From positions 3,100,001 to 3,164,000 of the forward strand of contig NZ_CP136600.1 of assembly GCF_032911225.1 (NCBI RefSeq): 64,000 bases of DNA. Direction: 5' to 3'. The notes beneath the pieces were generated by a model that was given only the letters and a program-made list of their open reading frames with translations, ran no database searches and was not told the origin of the DNA. The translations under genes and the position numbers were made by a program. The stretch is from Thalassotalea fonticola (GTDB lineage: Bacteria; Pseudomonadota; Gammaproteobacteria; Enterobacterales; Alteromonadaceae). The stretch's first letter is position 1, and every line of letters starts with the position of its first letter. Shown here one piece after another: positions 53,001-60,849 of the stretch.

Positions 53001-53489
53001 TTTTTCTGAAATGTTCTTTTTAGTTATTTGAGTCATGTCTGACGAAGATGTAATGCCGCTCTCCTCGTCTGAAGTAACAGCCGCGGCTTCATTATTGCTT
53101 AACTGCGTATCGCCAAAATTTTGTTCTATAACGATAGAAAATAGCCCACTATCACCCATTTCAGCTTTAAGACCAGTATCGGCCAATAACACTGTTAACG
53201 CTCGGGAAACTTTATACCAACCCACAACTTCATTAGTTGTTACTCCCTCAAGCTTATCCAAAGGAAACAGTAAAGTGATATCAGCCTGTTCAGCAAACGC
53301 TATAATTGCCGAATCAGCATTCTGTTTAGGCAGGTTGAAATTTACAATGGTATTTTTGCTATTGGCAAAGGTTGTAGTCGATATAACCATCAGTAATATT
53401 GCGAGTAAATTTGACCTTTGCATACAAGTCGAATTTTTACGCCACTTTAACACAATCAAAAAATTAAACATTAGTTTGACTGACGACAT
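50094..53489 (-). CDS. TonB-dependent receptor with signal-transducing STN domain
   Basis: An outer-membrane receptor of up to 1131 residues. An N-terminal STN/secretin-type domain (NADSAIIAFAEQADITLLFP) precedes a TonB box (MEVITISGVR), plug (ENIAEALQRVTGIQ, SIQIRGLSNNNVEI) and a 22-strand barrel ending in phenylalanine. The STN domain marks a transducer that signals to FecR. The true start is probably the ATG at 53423 (MQRSNLLAILLMV), a normal signal peptide, rather than 53489. No SusD partner is present, as in other gammaproteobacterial systems. Confidence 0.92.
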   Translation of the reverse strand: MSSVKLMFNFLIVLKWRKNSTCMQRSNLLAILLMVISTTTFANSKNTIVNFNLPKQNADSAIIAFAEQADITLLFPLDKLEGVTTNEVVGWYKVSRALTVLLADTGLKAEMGDSGLFSIVIEQNFGDTQLSNNEAAAVTSDEESGITSSSDMTQITKKNISEKDEMEVITISGVRGSIAQSINDKRFSTEIKDSISAEDIGQLPDENIAEALQRVTGIQMTRAPDGEGTSIQIRGLSNNNVEINGQTASGSGADRSVNFQDIPSELFSAIEILKAPTADKIEGSLGGTINLKTRRPLNIQDDQVGSITAKVKYNEFSDKTAPDFSGFFAKNFRNTAVGDVGFVINFGHKEIISQTDVFGGGSFGAAPAQWFRRSGGQIPAGNNSNNQFLADGSFQYLSSDDDNGDTVYGIDVNQDGVVDQHDNYYTPGGIRTFSRYVESQRDSLNFTSQWQPSDKVNVYFDYSTADSDEDLYGSQMSLAFNAARSFPINGADYSLTPVSDDTYMLESGLIGATSVRMGGAPSVRNTWRESENVTVGVDYQLSNDLLTEFAFSTSNGSSKTKQAQLNMGYDWDSNSNIDPADWAGLVAYDFSNGDIPNATFYQSPQHPADGLQPATSFNELVALDPTSLSYDRLNYFQMQRNADDTQNEDSAYKLDFTYDLEGDFFTSIKVGARVATREFERASYINSNQKDGFTANGLVTAVDIQQIKVNPDANDDPEDAQTAIDLMQCFTHDGIDVGRSNLPSSWTTTRCGSDTFTEYFNMHDIRAINPNSGSGYYETEGSRYDVVEDTEAVYFKADFYTFWGDMPFFGNFGVRYVVTDTESSGYLQNAPVAGMPTSFSWVSLNGNYQDVLPSLNLNLSLTDEMLIRFAAYEAISRPNLADLSPSIRLNYNADIEGYVGTANMGNPKLEPIRTINYDISYEWYYSKSSMFSAALFSKDLESVIFVDAADKMAVEIGGQLFLATQPQNQEGTLINGVELNLQHSFAHLQSLLSNTGFGINYTYTDEDSNNFDEEGDPIGRVGLSEHSYNLAAYYDDDTFSIRLAYNWRDDFVRRPSVALGFNRPETLPEIEKARGQLDLTANYSINGNLKINFSAINLNESRSERYMKYEKLVNYIAESGVKYNLGLVYRF

Positions 53490-53667
53490 TTATTTATAAA
53501 CAACATTAAAATGCATCCGCAACAATTAAACATAACCAACTGAAATATCTACATATTTAAAACATACTTACGGAAAGATATATGAATACCCAGCCGAGAA
53601 GTGAAAAATACATGATAGCCAAAACGCTAGCCAATATACAAATATAATATTTTTAATATTCGAAGTG

Positions 53668-53694
53668 GCGGATTTTTATTGCTCATTCGTCTTA
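53668..53694 (+). promoter_or_regulatory. Putative FecI-type ECF promoter of the sigma gene itself
   Basis: GGCGGA (53668-53673), 15 bases, CGTCTT (53689-53694). It lies upstream of the fecI-like start and so predicts self-activation of the sigma factor. Confidence 0.7.
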
Positions 53695-53766
53695 ATAAGA
53701 AGCCATAGAAAAATTGTGCTTATAAACCGCACGTTGAAAACAATGTATACTAACAAAGGTAAGTGT

Positions 53767-54354
53767 ATGCTAACAAATTATGTGATGCCTGGAGACGGTA
53801 TGTTTCATCAAATATATTTGGCCTCGAGAGAGAGTTTGCGAAGAGTTGTTGCGCGCATTGCTCCGCCAAGTGAAATTGAAGATATTGTTCAGGAAACATA
53901 CGTAAGAATATGCCAGGTGAAAAACCCTGAGGCTATCACATCGCCAAAATCATTTATCTTTACTACAGCTAAAAATTTGGCTTTAGATTACCAAAAACAA
54001 GCTGGCGTACGTTTAGTTGACAGTGTTGATGACTGGACTGAATTTGAACGTGTTATCAACGACGCCAGTACCGATGAAGTATTTCAGGCAAAAGTGGCTA
54101 GTGATGAGTTTGCCGAGCTTTGTGAAGCAATTAGATTATTGCCGGTGCAATGCCGGAAAGTTTTTGTGTTAAAGAAAGTGTATGGCTATTCACAAAAAGA
54201 AATTTCCCATCAATTAGAAATTAGCGAAAGCACGGTAGAGAAACATATATCGTCCGGTACCAAACGCTGTATGCAATTTAAGCGCAACAGAAACAAGATT
54301 AACGAAGCTAAAATGAATAATTCAAAAGAAGGATTTGGAGGTGCGTATGAGTAA
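53767..54354 (+). CDS. FecI-like ECF RNA polymerase sigma factor
   Basis: About 195 residues. Region 2 (EIEDIVQETYVRICQ, SPKSFIFTTAKNLALDY) and region 4 (LLPVQCRKVFVLKKVYGYSQKEISHQLEISESTVEKHI) are clear. The start is set at 53767 because AAGGT precedes the ATG and because the predicted promoter (53668-53694) would transcribe from about 53702, excluding the longer reading from 53665. A start at 53800 with GGAG is also possible. It overlaps fecR by 8 bases. Confidence 0.92.
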   Translation: MLTNYVMPGDGMFHQIYLASRESLRRVVARIAPPSEIEDIVQETYVRICQVKNPEAITSPKSFIFTTAKNLALDYQKQAGVRLVDSVDDWTEFERVINDASTDEVFQAKVASDEFAELCEAIRLLPVQCRKVFVLKKVYGYSQKEISHQLEISESTVEKHISSGTKRCMQFKRNRNKINEAKMNNSKEGFGGAYE

Positions 54355-55390
54355 TATACACCAATTACATCAACAGGCTGAGCAAGATGATTTAGTATTA
54401 GATCAGGCCAGTGACTGGATTGCTAAAATGGATCGTGGGTTAACCACGAAAGAATCTAAACAATTTCAACGATGGATACACATGTCACCCGAACATATGA
54501 AAGTAATGTTTGAAGTGGCGCAAATGTGGGATAAATTAGATGAGCTAAATCGCTTGTCAGACATCTTTCCCAAGTCGGCAGTAAAAGGTAATTGGTTTTC
54601 CAATCAATTTAAAGCCATTGCCGCTTCGGTTGTTTTCTTGGTATGTGTTTTATTACTGCAAACAGAGCAACTACCATTTTTGCATGGACAACAGCAGTAC
54701 ACTACGTTAGCAACACAATATGAGACTGAGGTTGGTGAAAGCAATACTATACACTTACCTGATTCCAGTGTTCTAGTGCTAAATACTAACAGCTTAGTCA
54801 ATGTAACATATAGCGAAGAGGCTCGTACTATTGAATTACAACGAGGCGAATTGCATATTGAAGTCGCTCATAATAAATCTCGTCCACTGAGAGTATTAGC
54901 CGCAGGAAAAGTAATTCAAGCTGTTGGTACTGCATTTAATGTACAAGTAAGTGATAAGCTGGTTGAACTGATTGTGACCGATGGCAAAGTATTAGTAGAC
55001 TCTCAAAATTCACTGACGCAGGAAAGCCCTATCAGTAACAGAGCGATTCCCGTTGCTAAAGGTGAAATGATTGATTTACATATCTCCTTACCGGTCGCAG
55101 AAGGTGTGGTAAAAAAAGTTGAGCAAAGTGAAATATCCTCGAAGTTATCTTGGCGTAAAGGTAATTTAATTTTTAGAGGCGACTCATTAGCCGACGCCAT
55201 AAAAGAAATCAGTCGTTATAGCGATATTTCCTTTGAGTTAGCCGACGATGAACAACTCAGAAAGATTAAAGTAGCCGGAATGTTTAAAACGGGTGATATC
55301 GATGGACTGTTATCGGTATTAGAAAAAAGCTTTAACATTGAGTACAAAAAAGTCAGCGCTAAAAAAATCACCTTGGCATTAAAAGGTTAA
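54347..55390 (+). CDS. FecR-like anti-sigma / signal relay protein
   Basis: About 347 residues with a cytoplasmic N-terminal helical domain (DQASDWIAKMDRGLTTKESKQFQRWI), one membrane helix near residue 87-105 (AIAASVVFLVCVLLLQ), a periplasmic FecR domain (SNTIHLPDSSVLVLNTNS, VGTAFNVQV) and a C-terminal STN-interacting part (YSDISFELADD). The ATG at 54347 has a GGAGG site inside the fecI end, and ATGAGTAA overlaps the two genes. It should relay receptor occupancy to the sigma factor. Confidence 0.92.
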   Translation: MSNIHQLHQQAEQDDLVLDQASDWIAKMDRGLTTKESKQFQRWIHMSPEHMKVMFEVAQMWDKLDELNRLSDIFPKSAVKGNWFSNQFKAIAASVVFLVCVLLLQTEQLPFLHGQQQYTTLATQYETEVGESNTIHLPDSSVLVLNTNSLVNVTYSEEARTIELQRGELHIEVAHNKSRPLRVLAAGKVIQAVGTAFNVQVSDKLVELIVTDGKVLVDSQNSLTQESPISNRAIPVAKGEMIDLHISLPVAEGVVKKVEQSEISSKLSWRKGNLIFRGDSLADAIKEISRYSDISFELADDEQLRKIKVAGMFKTGDIDGLLSVLEKSFNIEYKKVSAKKITLALKG

Positions 55391-55420
55391 GCCGCGATGA
55401 AACTTCGTTCACTTGCGATT

Positions 55421-55455
55421 AATGTATCAGGGCTCATTTCAGCTCTGATACATTT
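55421..55455 (+). terminator. Hairpin after fecR
   Basis: ATGTATCAG and CTGATACAT pair, with GCT/AGC inside. It lies about 30 bases after fecR. Only TTTGG follows, so termination may be incomplete or Rho-assisted. Confidence 0.5.
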
Positions 55456-55610
55456 GGCCTATTTAGCAATCGAAGATGAAATCATTAGTTAAATAACAGG
55501 CAAAACTTGGCTTCTTTAAAGTTATCCTACAACCTGGCCTTTACAAAATAGTGACGTAAACTAACTTGGTTGTCCGTCACCAAGAAAAACGCAATTCCTC
55601 AAGGTTTAGC

Positions 55611-56330
55611 ATGATTAAATTGTTCTATTTATTATTTTTCATTTGTATAATTTCTGGCTGCGCAAGCACGCACAATTCAGCAAAGCACGTATTTATTTTG
55701 TCTGGACAGTCAAATATGGTCGGTTTAGATGTGGATACTTTTTTCACTCCGAGGATTATTGAAGCATTTGGCGCTGATAATACCATTGTCGTTAAAGACG
55801 CTAAAGGTGGGCAACCGATAAGGCGCTGGGACAAAAATTGGCAGCCATCATTAAATAATGTTTCGAAAAACTATCAGGCAAAAAATAATGGTGATTTATA
55901 TCAACGCTTAATTGCCAAGGTTGAACTTGCCATTAAAGATGAACAAATTGCCTCGCTGACCTTCCTATGGATGCAAGGTGAGCGTGATGCCAGAGAACAA
56001 CATGGTCATTTATACCAACAAAGTTTTCTCAATATCGTTGAGCAACTAAAGCGCGACCAGGGCCAAGAAAAAATGAATGTGGTGATTGGTCGGCTGAGTG
56101 ACTTTGATCTGGCGAATAACAAATATAAGCACTGGACCTTGGTCAGAGACGCGCAGGTACAGTTAACAAAACAGTTAGACAACGCCGCTTGGGTAAATAC
56201 AGATGATTTAAACGATGGCCTTAACCGTCAGGGAAAAGTGATTAATAATGACTTACATTACAGCCAACAAGGCTACCAACTTTTCGGCAAACGCCTAGCT
56301 GACGCTGCAATCGCGTTGCTCAATGAATAG
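55611..56330 (+). CDS. SASA-domain carbohydrate esterase lipoprotein
   Basis: About 239 residues with a lipobox (ISGCAS) and the sialate O-acetylesterase/SGNH signatures: FILSGQSNMVG (nucleophile serine), GGQPIRRW, WMQGERDA and DLHYSQQG with the catalytic histidine. It likely removes acetyl or other ester groups from the glycan. An ATG at 55611 with AAGG upstream is preferred to a longer start at 55566 because the signal peptide then begins at residue 1. Bases resembling its 3' end recur at 56618-56660. Confidence 0.88.
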   Translation: MIKLFYLLFFICIISGCASTHNSAKHVFILSGQSNMVGLDVDTFFTPRIIEAFGADNTIVVKDAKGGQPIRRWDKNWQPSLNNVSKNYQAKNNGDLYQRLIAKVELAIKDEQIASLTFLWMQGERDAREQHGHLYQQSFLNIVEQLKRDQGQEKMNVVIGRLSDFDLANNKYKHWTLVRDAQVQLTKQLDNAAWVNTDDLNDGLNRQGKVINNDLHYSQQGYQLFGKRLADAAIALLNE

Positions 56331-56465
56331 CAATACTATAAAACTAAAACATAGTGTGGCAAGTTGCGCTGCAAGTATACCTGGCCAGATCAGCAGCCGT
56401 ATTTTCAAAACATAAATAATTTCTCAAATATTAATAAATAATCACCAAACATCTATGGTTTATGC

Positions 56466-56497
56466 AGCCCGGAGGATCATATCCTCCGGGCTTTTTT
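56466..56497 (+). terminator. Strong terminator after the esterase gene
   Basis: AGCCCGGAGGAT and ATCCTCCGGGCT form a perfect 12-bp stem with a 3-base loop, then TTTTT. The sequence just before it (AATCACCAAACATCTATGG) reappears before the terminator at 58863. Confidence 0.95.
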
Positions 56498-56569
56498 CGA
56501 GATCCTAGTACTCGCCCCAACTTGGAATAGATCGATCACGGTTCAAACATAATATTTTATGAAAACTAC

Positions 56570-56596
56570 GGCGGATTTTTTCGACTCATTCGTCTT
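56570..56596 (+). promoter_or_regulatory. Putative FecI-type ECF promoter of the second GH16 gene
   Basis: GGCGGA (56570-56575), 15 bases, CGTCTT (56591-56596). The flanks (ATTTTT after the first box, CTCATT before the second) match those of the fecI promoter. Predicted transcription would start near 56603, giving a leader of about 170 nt. Confidence 0.7.
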
Positions 56597-56617
56597 AACA
56601 TTTAGCCATAAATAAAA

Positions 56618-56685
56618 GCGACCGAAGTTATCGGTAAACGCCGGGCTGACGTCGCAATAATAAAAAATTTCTCAAATATTAATAA
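56618..56685 (+). pseudogene. Relic of a second esterase 3' end plus its downstream sequence
   Basis: TCGGTAAACGCCGGGCTGAC (56631-56650) and the bases around it match the 3' end of the esterase gene (TCGGCAAACGCCTAGCTGAC) and translate to GKRRADVAI against GKRLADAAI. It is followed by AATTTCTCAAATATTAATAA (56666-56685), identical to 56418-56437 after the intact gene. This looks like a duplicated gene reduced to its tail. Confidence 0.6.
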
Positions 56686-56719
56686 CTAGCCTACCAATAA
56701 GAAGGATTTCACCTTCACC

Positions 56720-56756
56720 GAGGCAAAACTAAAAGCCTCTTATAGAGAGGCAAAAC
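56720..56756 (+). promoter_or_regulatory. Alternative-hairpin element in the GH16 leader
   Basis: GAGGCAAAAC occurs twice (56720-56729 and 56747-56756), and the GCCTC between them (56735-56739) can pair with either copy, giving two exclusive hairpins just ahead of the ribosome site GAGGAAG. A regulatory role is only inferred. The 445-base gap 56331-56775 also holds a terminator, a promoter motif and a gene relic. Confidence 0.4.
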
Positions 56757-56775
56757 AACTGAGGAAGAAAGTAAG

Positions 56776-58836
56776 ATGAAACAACAAGCAACAAGTGTGA
56801 TCACCGCAATAGCAATAGCGTGTGGCTCTATCAGCGCCTTGGCCGCAACCGTGGATCCACAAACCCCCGTTGACGCTCTGCCAGCATCAGAAGAAACAGG
56901 TTGGAGTTTAGAATTTACTGATGAGTTTAACGGCGCCAGTTTAGATGCAACGAAATGGAGTATCGATGTAAGCACCAAGACTCGGTCGCCACGCTGGGAT
57001 CGCGGTATTGATGATTGGTGGTTTGTAGCTGAGAACGTTTCAGTCGATGGCATTGGCAACTTAGTGTTAGATGTCAGTAAATTTGATGCCAATACCATGC
57101 ACACAGGTTCCGTGAGTTCAAAAAACCTTTATGAACCTACCTATGGCTATGTGGAAGCAAGAATACAAATCGCTGACAGCACCAAAGACACCCACACCGC
57201 GTTTTGGCTGCAAGGTCAGAATCAAAGCAATGTAGATGGTACCGGTAACGATGGCGCGGAAGTCGATATTTTTGAGTCCGCATGGTTTAGCGATAGCACC
57301 AAAGCGGTTGTGCATATCGACGGCTACGGCGCAGATCATCAGGCAAATACCAAGCCGTATAAGACACCTGGCATTCATAGTGGCTACCACACCTATGGTA
57401 TGGAATGGAACGAGCACGTGATGAATATTTATTATGACGGCGTGTTGAAAACTCAATATGAAGGCACTTGGGTTCCGCAAGTCGCCGAATTTCTCTGGCT
57501 CTCAGACGGGGCAAGTTTTGGTGATATCGGCACCTTTAGCAGCGAACCTGTGGGTTGGTTAACCAGTGCAAAATTTGATTATGTTCGTACCTGGCAAGCA
57601 GTATCGGTTACTGACTTAGTGCTTGTTGGCGGCGCAAAAATGAACGGTGATTTCAATTCTGCAGCCGGCACTGCAGTGACCTTTGCCAACACCCCAGGCT
57701 GGTACAACCTCGGAGGTGCACAAACACAAGTTGCTACCAATAATAATATTACTTTTGATGCCAGTCAGAACCTTGTGGCCACATCCGCTCGCATTGCCGC
57801 ACTGAATACCGGTTATGCTATGGTTGCAGGTGATGCCTTTGATATCAGATACGTATGGAAAGATGACTGGAACTGGGTTGATGCTACAGACAACATCAGT
57901 GTTAGCTTGTTTGTTACCGATGATGATACGCTTGCCGGTGTGCGTACCGATTTAGTCATAGATGTCTCGCCACTTTCTTCACAAAATGGTAGTTATGAAA
58001 CCGTTGCTCATGACGGAATTTACACGGCGACAGCATTGGATGCAGGTAAAGTAATCTTTGTTGCCATTCAAGGGGACAGTGCCGGTTATGCCCGTGTTGA
58101 TAATTTTGAATTAGTCAGACACTCTGCACCAGCAAGCAACGACGCGCCAGCGTTCACTGTGAGTCCGATTAACAAAGCCAATGCCACGGTAGATGTGGCT
58201 TACAGCGGCTCACTCGCAGGCTCGGCGACGGATGCCAACGGTGATACATTAACTTATCGTTTAGTGTCAACACCTACCTGGTTAACCCTTGCCTCGGATG
58301 GCACCTTTTCAGGCACGCCAACGCAAGCAGCAGCAGACAGCTGGACGGTAGAAGTCAGTGATGGTACAGATACGGATACAACAACATTAAATATCACGGT
58401 AGATCCAGCGTCTTCAGAACCCGCGACATTATTTAGTGATGATATGGAAAGTGCCAGCCTAAGCGCCTGGACGGTAACTGGAGATGCCAGTGTTAAAACC
58501 CCTGCCGCATATAATGGTACTTATGGTGTTGAGCTTAAAAAGACGACTATCATCGACCGCATTGTCAGCACGTTAGGTTACACTAATATTACGCTGAGTT
58601 ATGCTCGTCGCACGCTGTCGCTAGCCGGCGCTGAAAACCTTAGAGTGCGTTGGAAAATACAAGGAACCGGCACTTGGTATGACCTGGAAACCCTTAATAC
58701 CACAGCCTATGCGAACCATTCTAAGCTGCTTCCTGTTGCCGCGGAGAATACCAGTATCGTGATTCGATTCGTCACCAATGCCAACAAAAACAATGAAAAA
58801 GCATATGTCGATGACATTGTTGTGACCGGTGAATAA
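56776..58836 (+). CDS. Modular GH16 enzyme with binding modules
   Basis: A 686-residue secreted enzyme: signal peptide to about residue 24, GH16 domain to about 275 with the catalytic EXDXXE motif in GAEVDIFESAW near residue 161, a jelly-roll-like module (about 285-450), a putative Ig domain (NDAPAFTVSPINKANATVDV start, about 455-550), and a C-terminal beta-sandwich of binding-module type (about 555-686). The GH16 domain looks like the agarase/porphyranase/carrageenase side of the family more than laminarinase. The substrate is unproven. It has its own promoter motif and terminator. Confidence 0.88.
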   Translation: MKQQATSVITAIAIACGSISALAATVDPQTPVDALPASEETGWSLEFTDEFNGASLDATKWSIDVSTKTRSPRWDRGIDDWWFVAENVSVDGIGNLVLDVSKFDANTMHTGSVSSKNLYEPTYGYVEARIQIADSTKDTHTAFWLQGQNQSNVDGTGNDGAEVDIFESAWFSDSTKAVVHIDGYGADHQANTKPYKTPGIHSGYHTYGMEWNEHVMNIYYDGVLKTQYEGTWVPQVAEFLWLSDGASFGDIGTFSSEPVGWLTSAKFDYVRTWQAVSVTDLVLVGGAKMNGDFNSAAGTAVTFANTPGWYNLGGAQTQVATNNNITFDASQNLVATSARIAALNTGYAMVAGDAFDIRYVWKDDWNWVDATDNISVSLFVTDDDTLAGVRTDLVIDVSPLSSQNGSYETVAHDGIYTATALDAGKVIFVAIQGDSAGYARVDNFELVRHSAPASNDAPAFTVSPINKANATVDVAYSGSLAGSATDANGDTLTYRLVSTPTWLTLASDGTFSGTPTQAAADSWTVEVSDGTDTDTTTLNITVDPASSEPATLFSDDMESASLSAWTVTGDASVKTPAAYNGTYGVELKKTTIIDRIVSTLGYTNITLSYARRTLSLAGAENLRVRWKIQGTGTWYDLETLNTTAYANHSKLLPVAAENTSIVIRFVTNANKNNEKAYVDDIVVTGE

Positions 58837-58862
58837 TCACTAAACATCTATTGTCTATGCCG

Positions 58863-58892
58863 ACCGGTGGATTTTATCCTCCGGTATTTTTT
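58863..58892 (+). terminator. Terminator of the modular GH16 gene
   Basis: ACCGGTGGAT and ATCCTCCGGT pair with one mismatch around TTT, followed by a long T-run. Confidence 0.9.
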
Positions 58893-58937
58893 TAATTTTT
58901 CGGTCAGAGGTTCAAACAAAATAACCTAGATCTTTGA

Positions 58938-59209
58938 TTAGTAATAATTATAATCACCTTTGCCTATGATAAAGGTTATATAACTGGCTTGTTGGAATAG
59001 TTCAGGAATTGTTTTCTGCTTGTTTTTTAAGGTGGTGCGAAAATTTTCTTCAGTGTCGTTACCCTCAGGCTTGTCTTGTAGGTTGTGGTGATGACCAAAA
59101 CGTTGTTGATAACGACCAGTTAACAGTCCAGCCCTTGACGGACTACATATTGACGCAGAAACCTAGCCTTGGTCAAAACGACACCGGTTTCCGCTAACGT
59201 ATTTATTAC
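58938..59209 (-). pseudogene. Broken sulfatase fragment
   Basis: Translated on the minus strand with one frame change, this stretch reads LAETGVVLTKA, then a stop in place of tyrosine, then [20 protein letters not shown] and RFGHHHN, then a degraded part ending [20 protein letters not shown] and a stop. The order matches the intact sulfatase at 43554-44972 ([20 protein letters not shown], then IADHLKASGYRTGLIGKW). The N-terminus and the last three quarters of the protein are missing. It begins right after the stop of the sulfatase gene at 59210. Confidence 0.85.
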
Positions 59210-60847
59210 TTATTGAACCGTTATGCTAGTAACATCACTGACTTCCAATTCTTCGCCAATAATTTCATTTATCTGCCGACGCAACTTGACTTTTACTGGT
59301 TGATTTTTTGGTTGATAAGCAAGATTGTGCCATTCATAAGGATCATTTTGATGATCATAAAGTTCTTCCTGACCATTGGCATAACGGATATAACGCCAGT
59401 TTTTTGTTCGATAGGAATAAGTTTGTTTTGCCGGTCGCCATTCTTTCATGCTGCCACCAAAATTACCGATGATGGATAGTGCACCATTAGGGCCTTGCCA
59501 CATTTGCGTTGCCGGGTTTTCCAAAAACGCTCTTAAGCTATGGCCTCCTAGCGGTAGTGCTTGATTACTTTTTTGATGATTTGCAGAAAATTGCACATAA
59601 TCCGCTAGCGTTGGATAAATATCGATTAACGATACTGGATGAGCGACTTGGCGGCCATTATGTGGATTACCAGGAAGACGAATGATCAGCGGAATACGGG
59701 TACTTTCTTCCCATGGTGAATTTTTAAACAGATAGTTTTTTTCGCCCATTTGCCAGCCATGATCACTGGTAAAGACCACAATAGTGTTGTCGCGCAACTT
59801 CGGGTGACTATCAAGTTGGTTCAGCACCTTGCCAATTTGCTCATCAACAAAGCTAATGCAGGCAAGGTAAGCTTGTAAAAAATGCTTAATAGCAATTTCT
59901 CTGTCGCCCTTATAAGAAGCCAGTAACTGCTTATAATAATTCAAGCCTTTGCTGTCAGCGGCGATATTATTCTTTAGAAAGGTATCGCCGTTATCGCCGG
60001 CTAACCAAGGCGGTATGATAAGACTGTTGAGTGGAAATAAGTCAAAAAATCGATCGGGGGCATATAATGGCGTATGTGGACGGACAAAGCCAACCCCCAT
60101 GAAAAACGGCGGTTTGTTTTCTTGTCGTGCCAGTTGCTCAAGCTGCTGTATTGCCCATTGTGCATGCAATTCATCTTGCGTTTTACTGCGGTTGTTATCA
60201 TTAACATAACGAAAGGGCTTTTTATCCCAACCATAAACCCAGCCAATAGCGTCTTTTTCACCAGTCGATTGACCAACATCAGATAACCGACCGTAACCAC
60301 CGTCGACAGCACCAATGTCACTATATGGTGTGGGCACCGTCGGTACGGCCCCCATTGTCTCACCATCGAAATAAAACGGACCATAATTATGGTTGCGATT
60401 CATGCCCCACTTTTGCCAAAGATTTTGACGCTCACTGTGCAGCAATTTACCCGTGCCTAAAGTGTAATAGCCGGTTTCATTAAAGCGCTCAACTAAGGTT
60501 TTATTATCTTTTAATCCCTTGATTTTGTAATGAGCCTCCCAACCAAAGTCTTTTGATCGATGCGGATAGACCCCAGTAAACATGCTATTACGTGACGGTT
60601 GACATACTGGTACATTCGAGTGTGCATTGCTAAAGCGCACACCACTTTCGGCCAGCTTATCGATATTCGGTGTTTTCGCTTGTGGGTGACCACCAAATAT
60701 ACCTTGGTAGTCGTTTAAATCGTCTACCAAAATCAACACAACATTAGGTCTGGTATCCGGTTTATTGATTTTTTGGTCCATTTCTGCGGCGAATATGCCT
60801 TGGCTAAAAACGGTTAAAGTGAGAACCAATCGACAAAGCATGTGCAT
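59210..60847 (-). CDS. Type I sulfatase, iduronate-2-sulfatase-like (CQPSR)
   Basis: A 545-residue exported sulfatase with signal peptide and maturation motif C82 in CQPSRNSMFTG. VDDLNDYQGIFGGHPQAKTP and FTSDHGWQMGEKN resemble iduronate-2-sulfatase-type enzymes, a group that also acts on algal glycans. It lies two bases downstream of another sulfatase gene, so the two are coupled. Its stop codon abuts a broken third sulfatase. Confidence 0.92.
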   Translation of the reverse strand: MHMLCRLVLTLTVFSQGIFAAEMDQKINKPDTRPNVVLILVDDLNDYQGIFGGHPQAKTPNIDKLAESGVRFSNAHSNVPVCQPSRNSMFTGVYPHRSKDFGWEAHYKIKGLKDNKTLVERFNETGYYTLGTGKLLHSERQNLWQKWGMNRNHNYGPFYFDGETMGAVPTVPTPYSDIGAVDGGYGRLSDVGQSTGEKDAIGWVYGWDKKPFRYVNDNNRSKTQDELHAQWAIQQLEQLARQENKPPFFMGVGFVRPHTPLYAPDRFFDLFPLNSLIIPPWLAGDNGDTFLKNNIAADSKGLNYYKQLLASYKGDREIAIKHFLQAYLACISFVDEQIGKVLNQLDSHPKLRDNTIVVFTSDHGWQMGEKNYLFKNSPWEESTRIPLIIRLPGNPHNGRQVAHPVSLIDIYPTLADYVQFSANHQKSNQALPLGGHSLRAFLENPATQMWQGPNGALSIIGNFGGSMKEWRPAKQTYSYRTKNWRYIRYANGQEELYDHQNDPYEWHNLAYQPKNQPVKVKLRRQINEIIGEELEVSDVTSITVQ

Positions 60848-60849
60848 AA

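Noticed and set aside
53490..53521. A fourth ECF promoter upstream of the TonB receptor (TGCGGA-N15-TTTATA on the minus strand)
   Set aside because: The first box differs at one base and the second box does not match CGTCTT; one hexamer alone is weak evidence.
59009..59197. A 62-codon plus-strand open frame after the GH16 gene
   Set aside because: It runs antisense to the sulfatase relic, whose minus-strand reading matches known sulfatase motifs.
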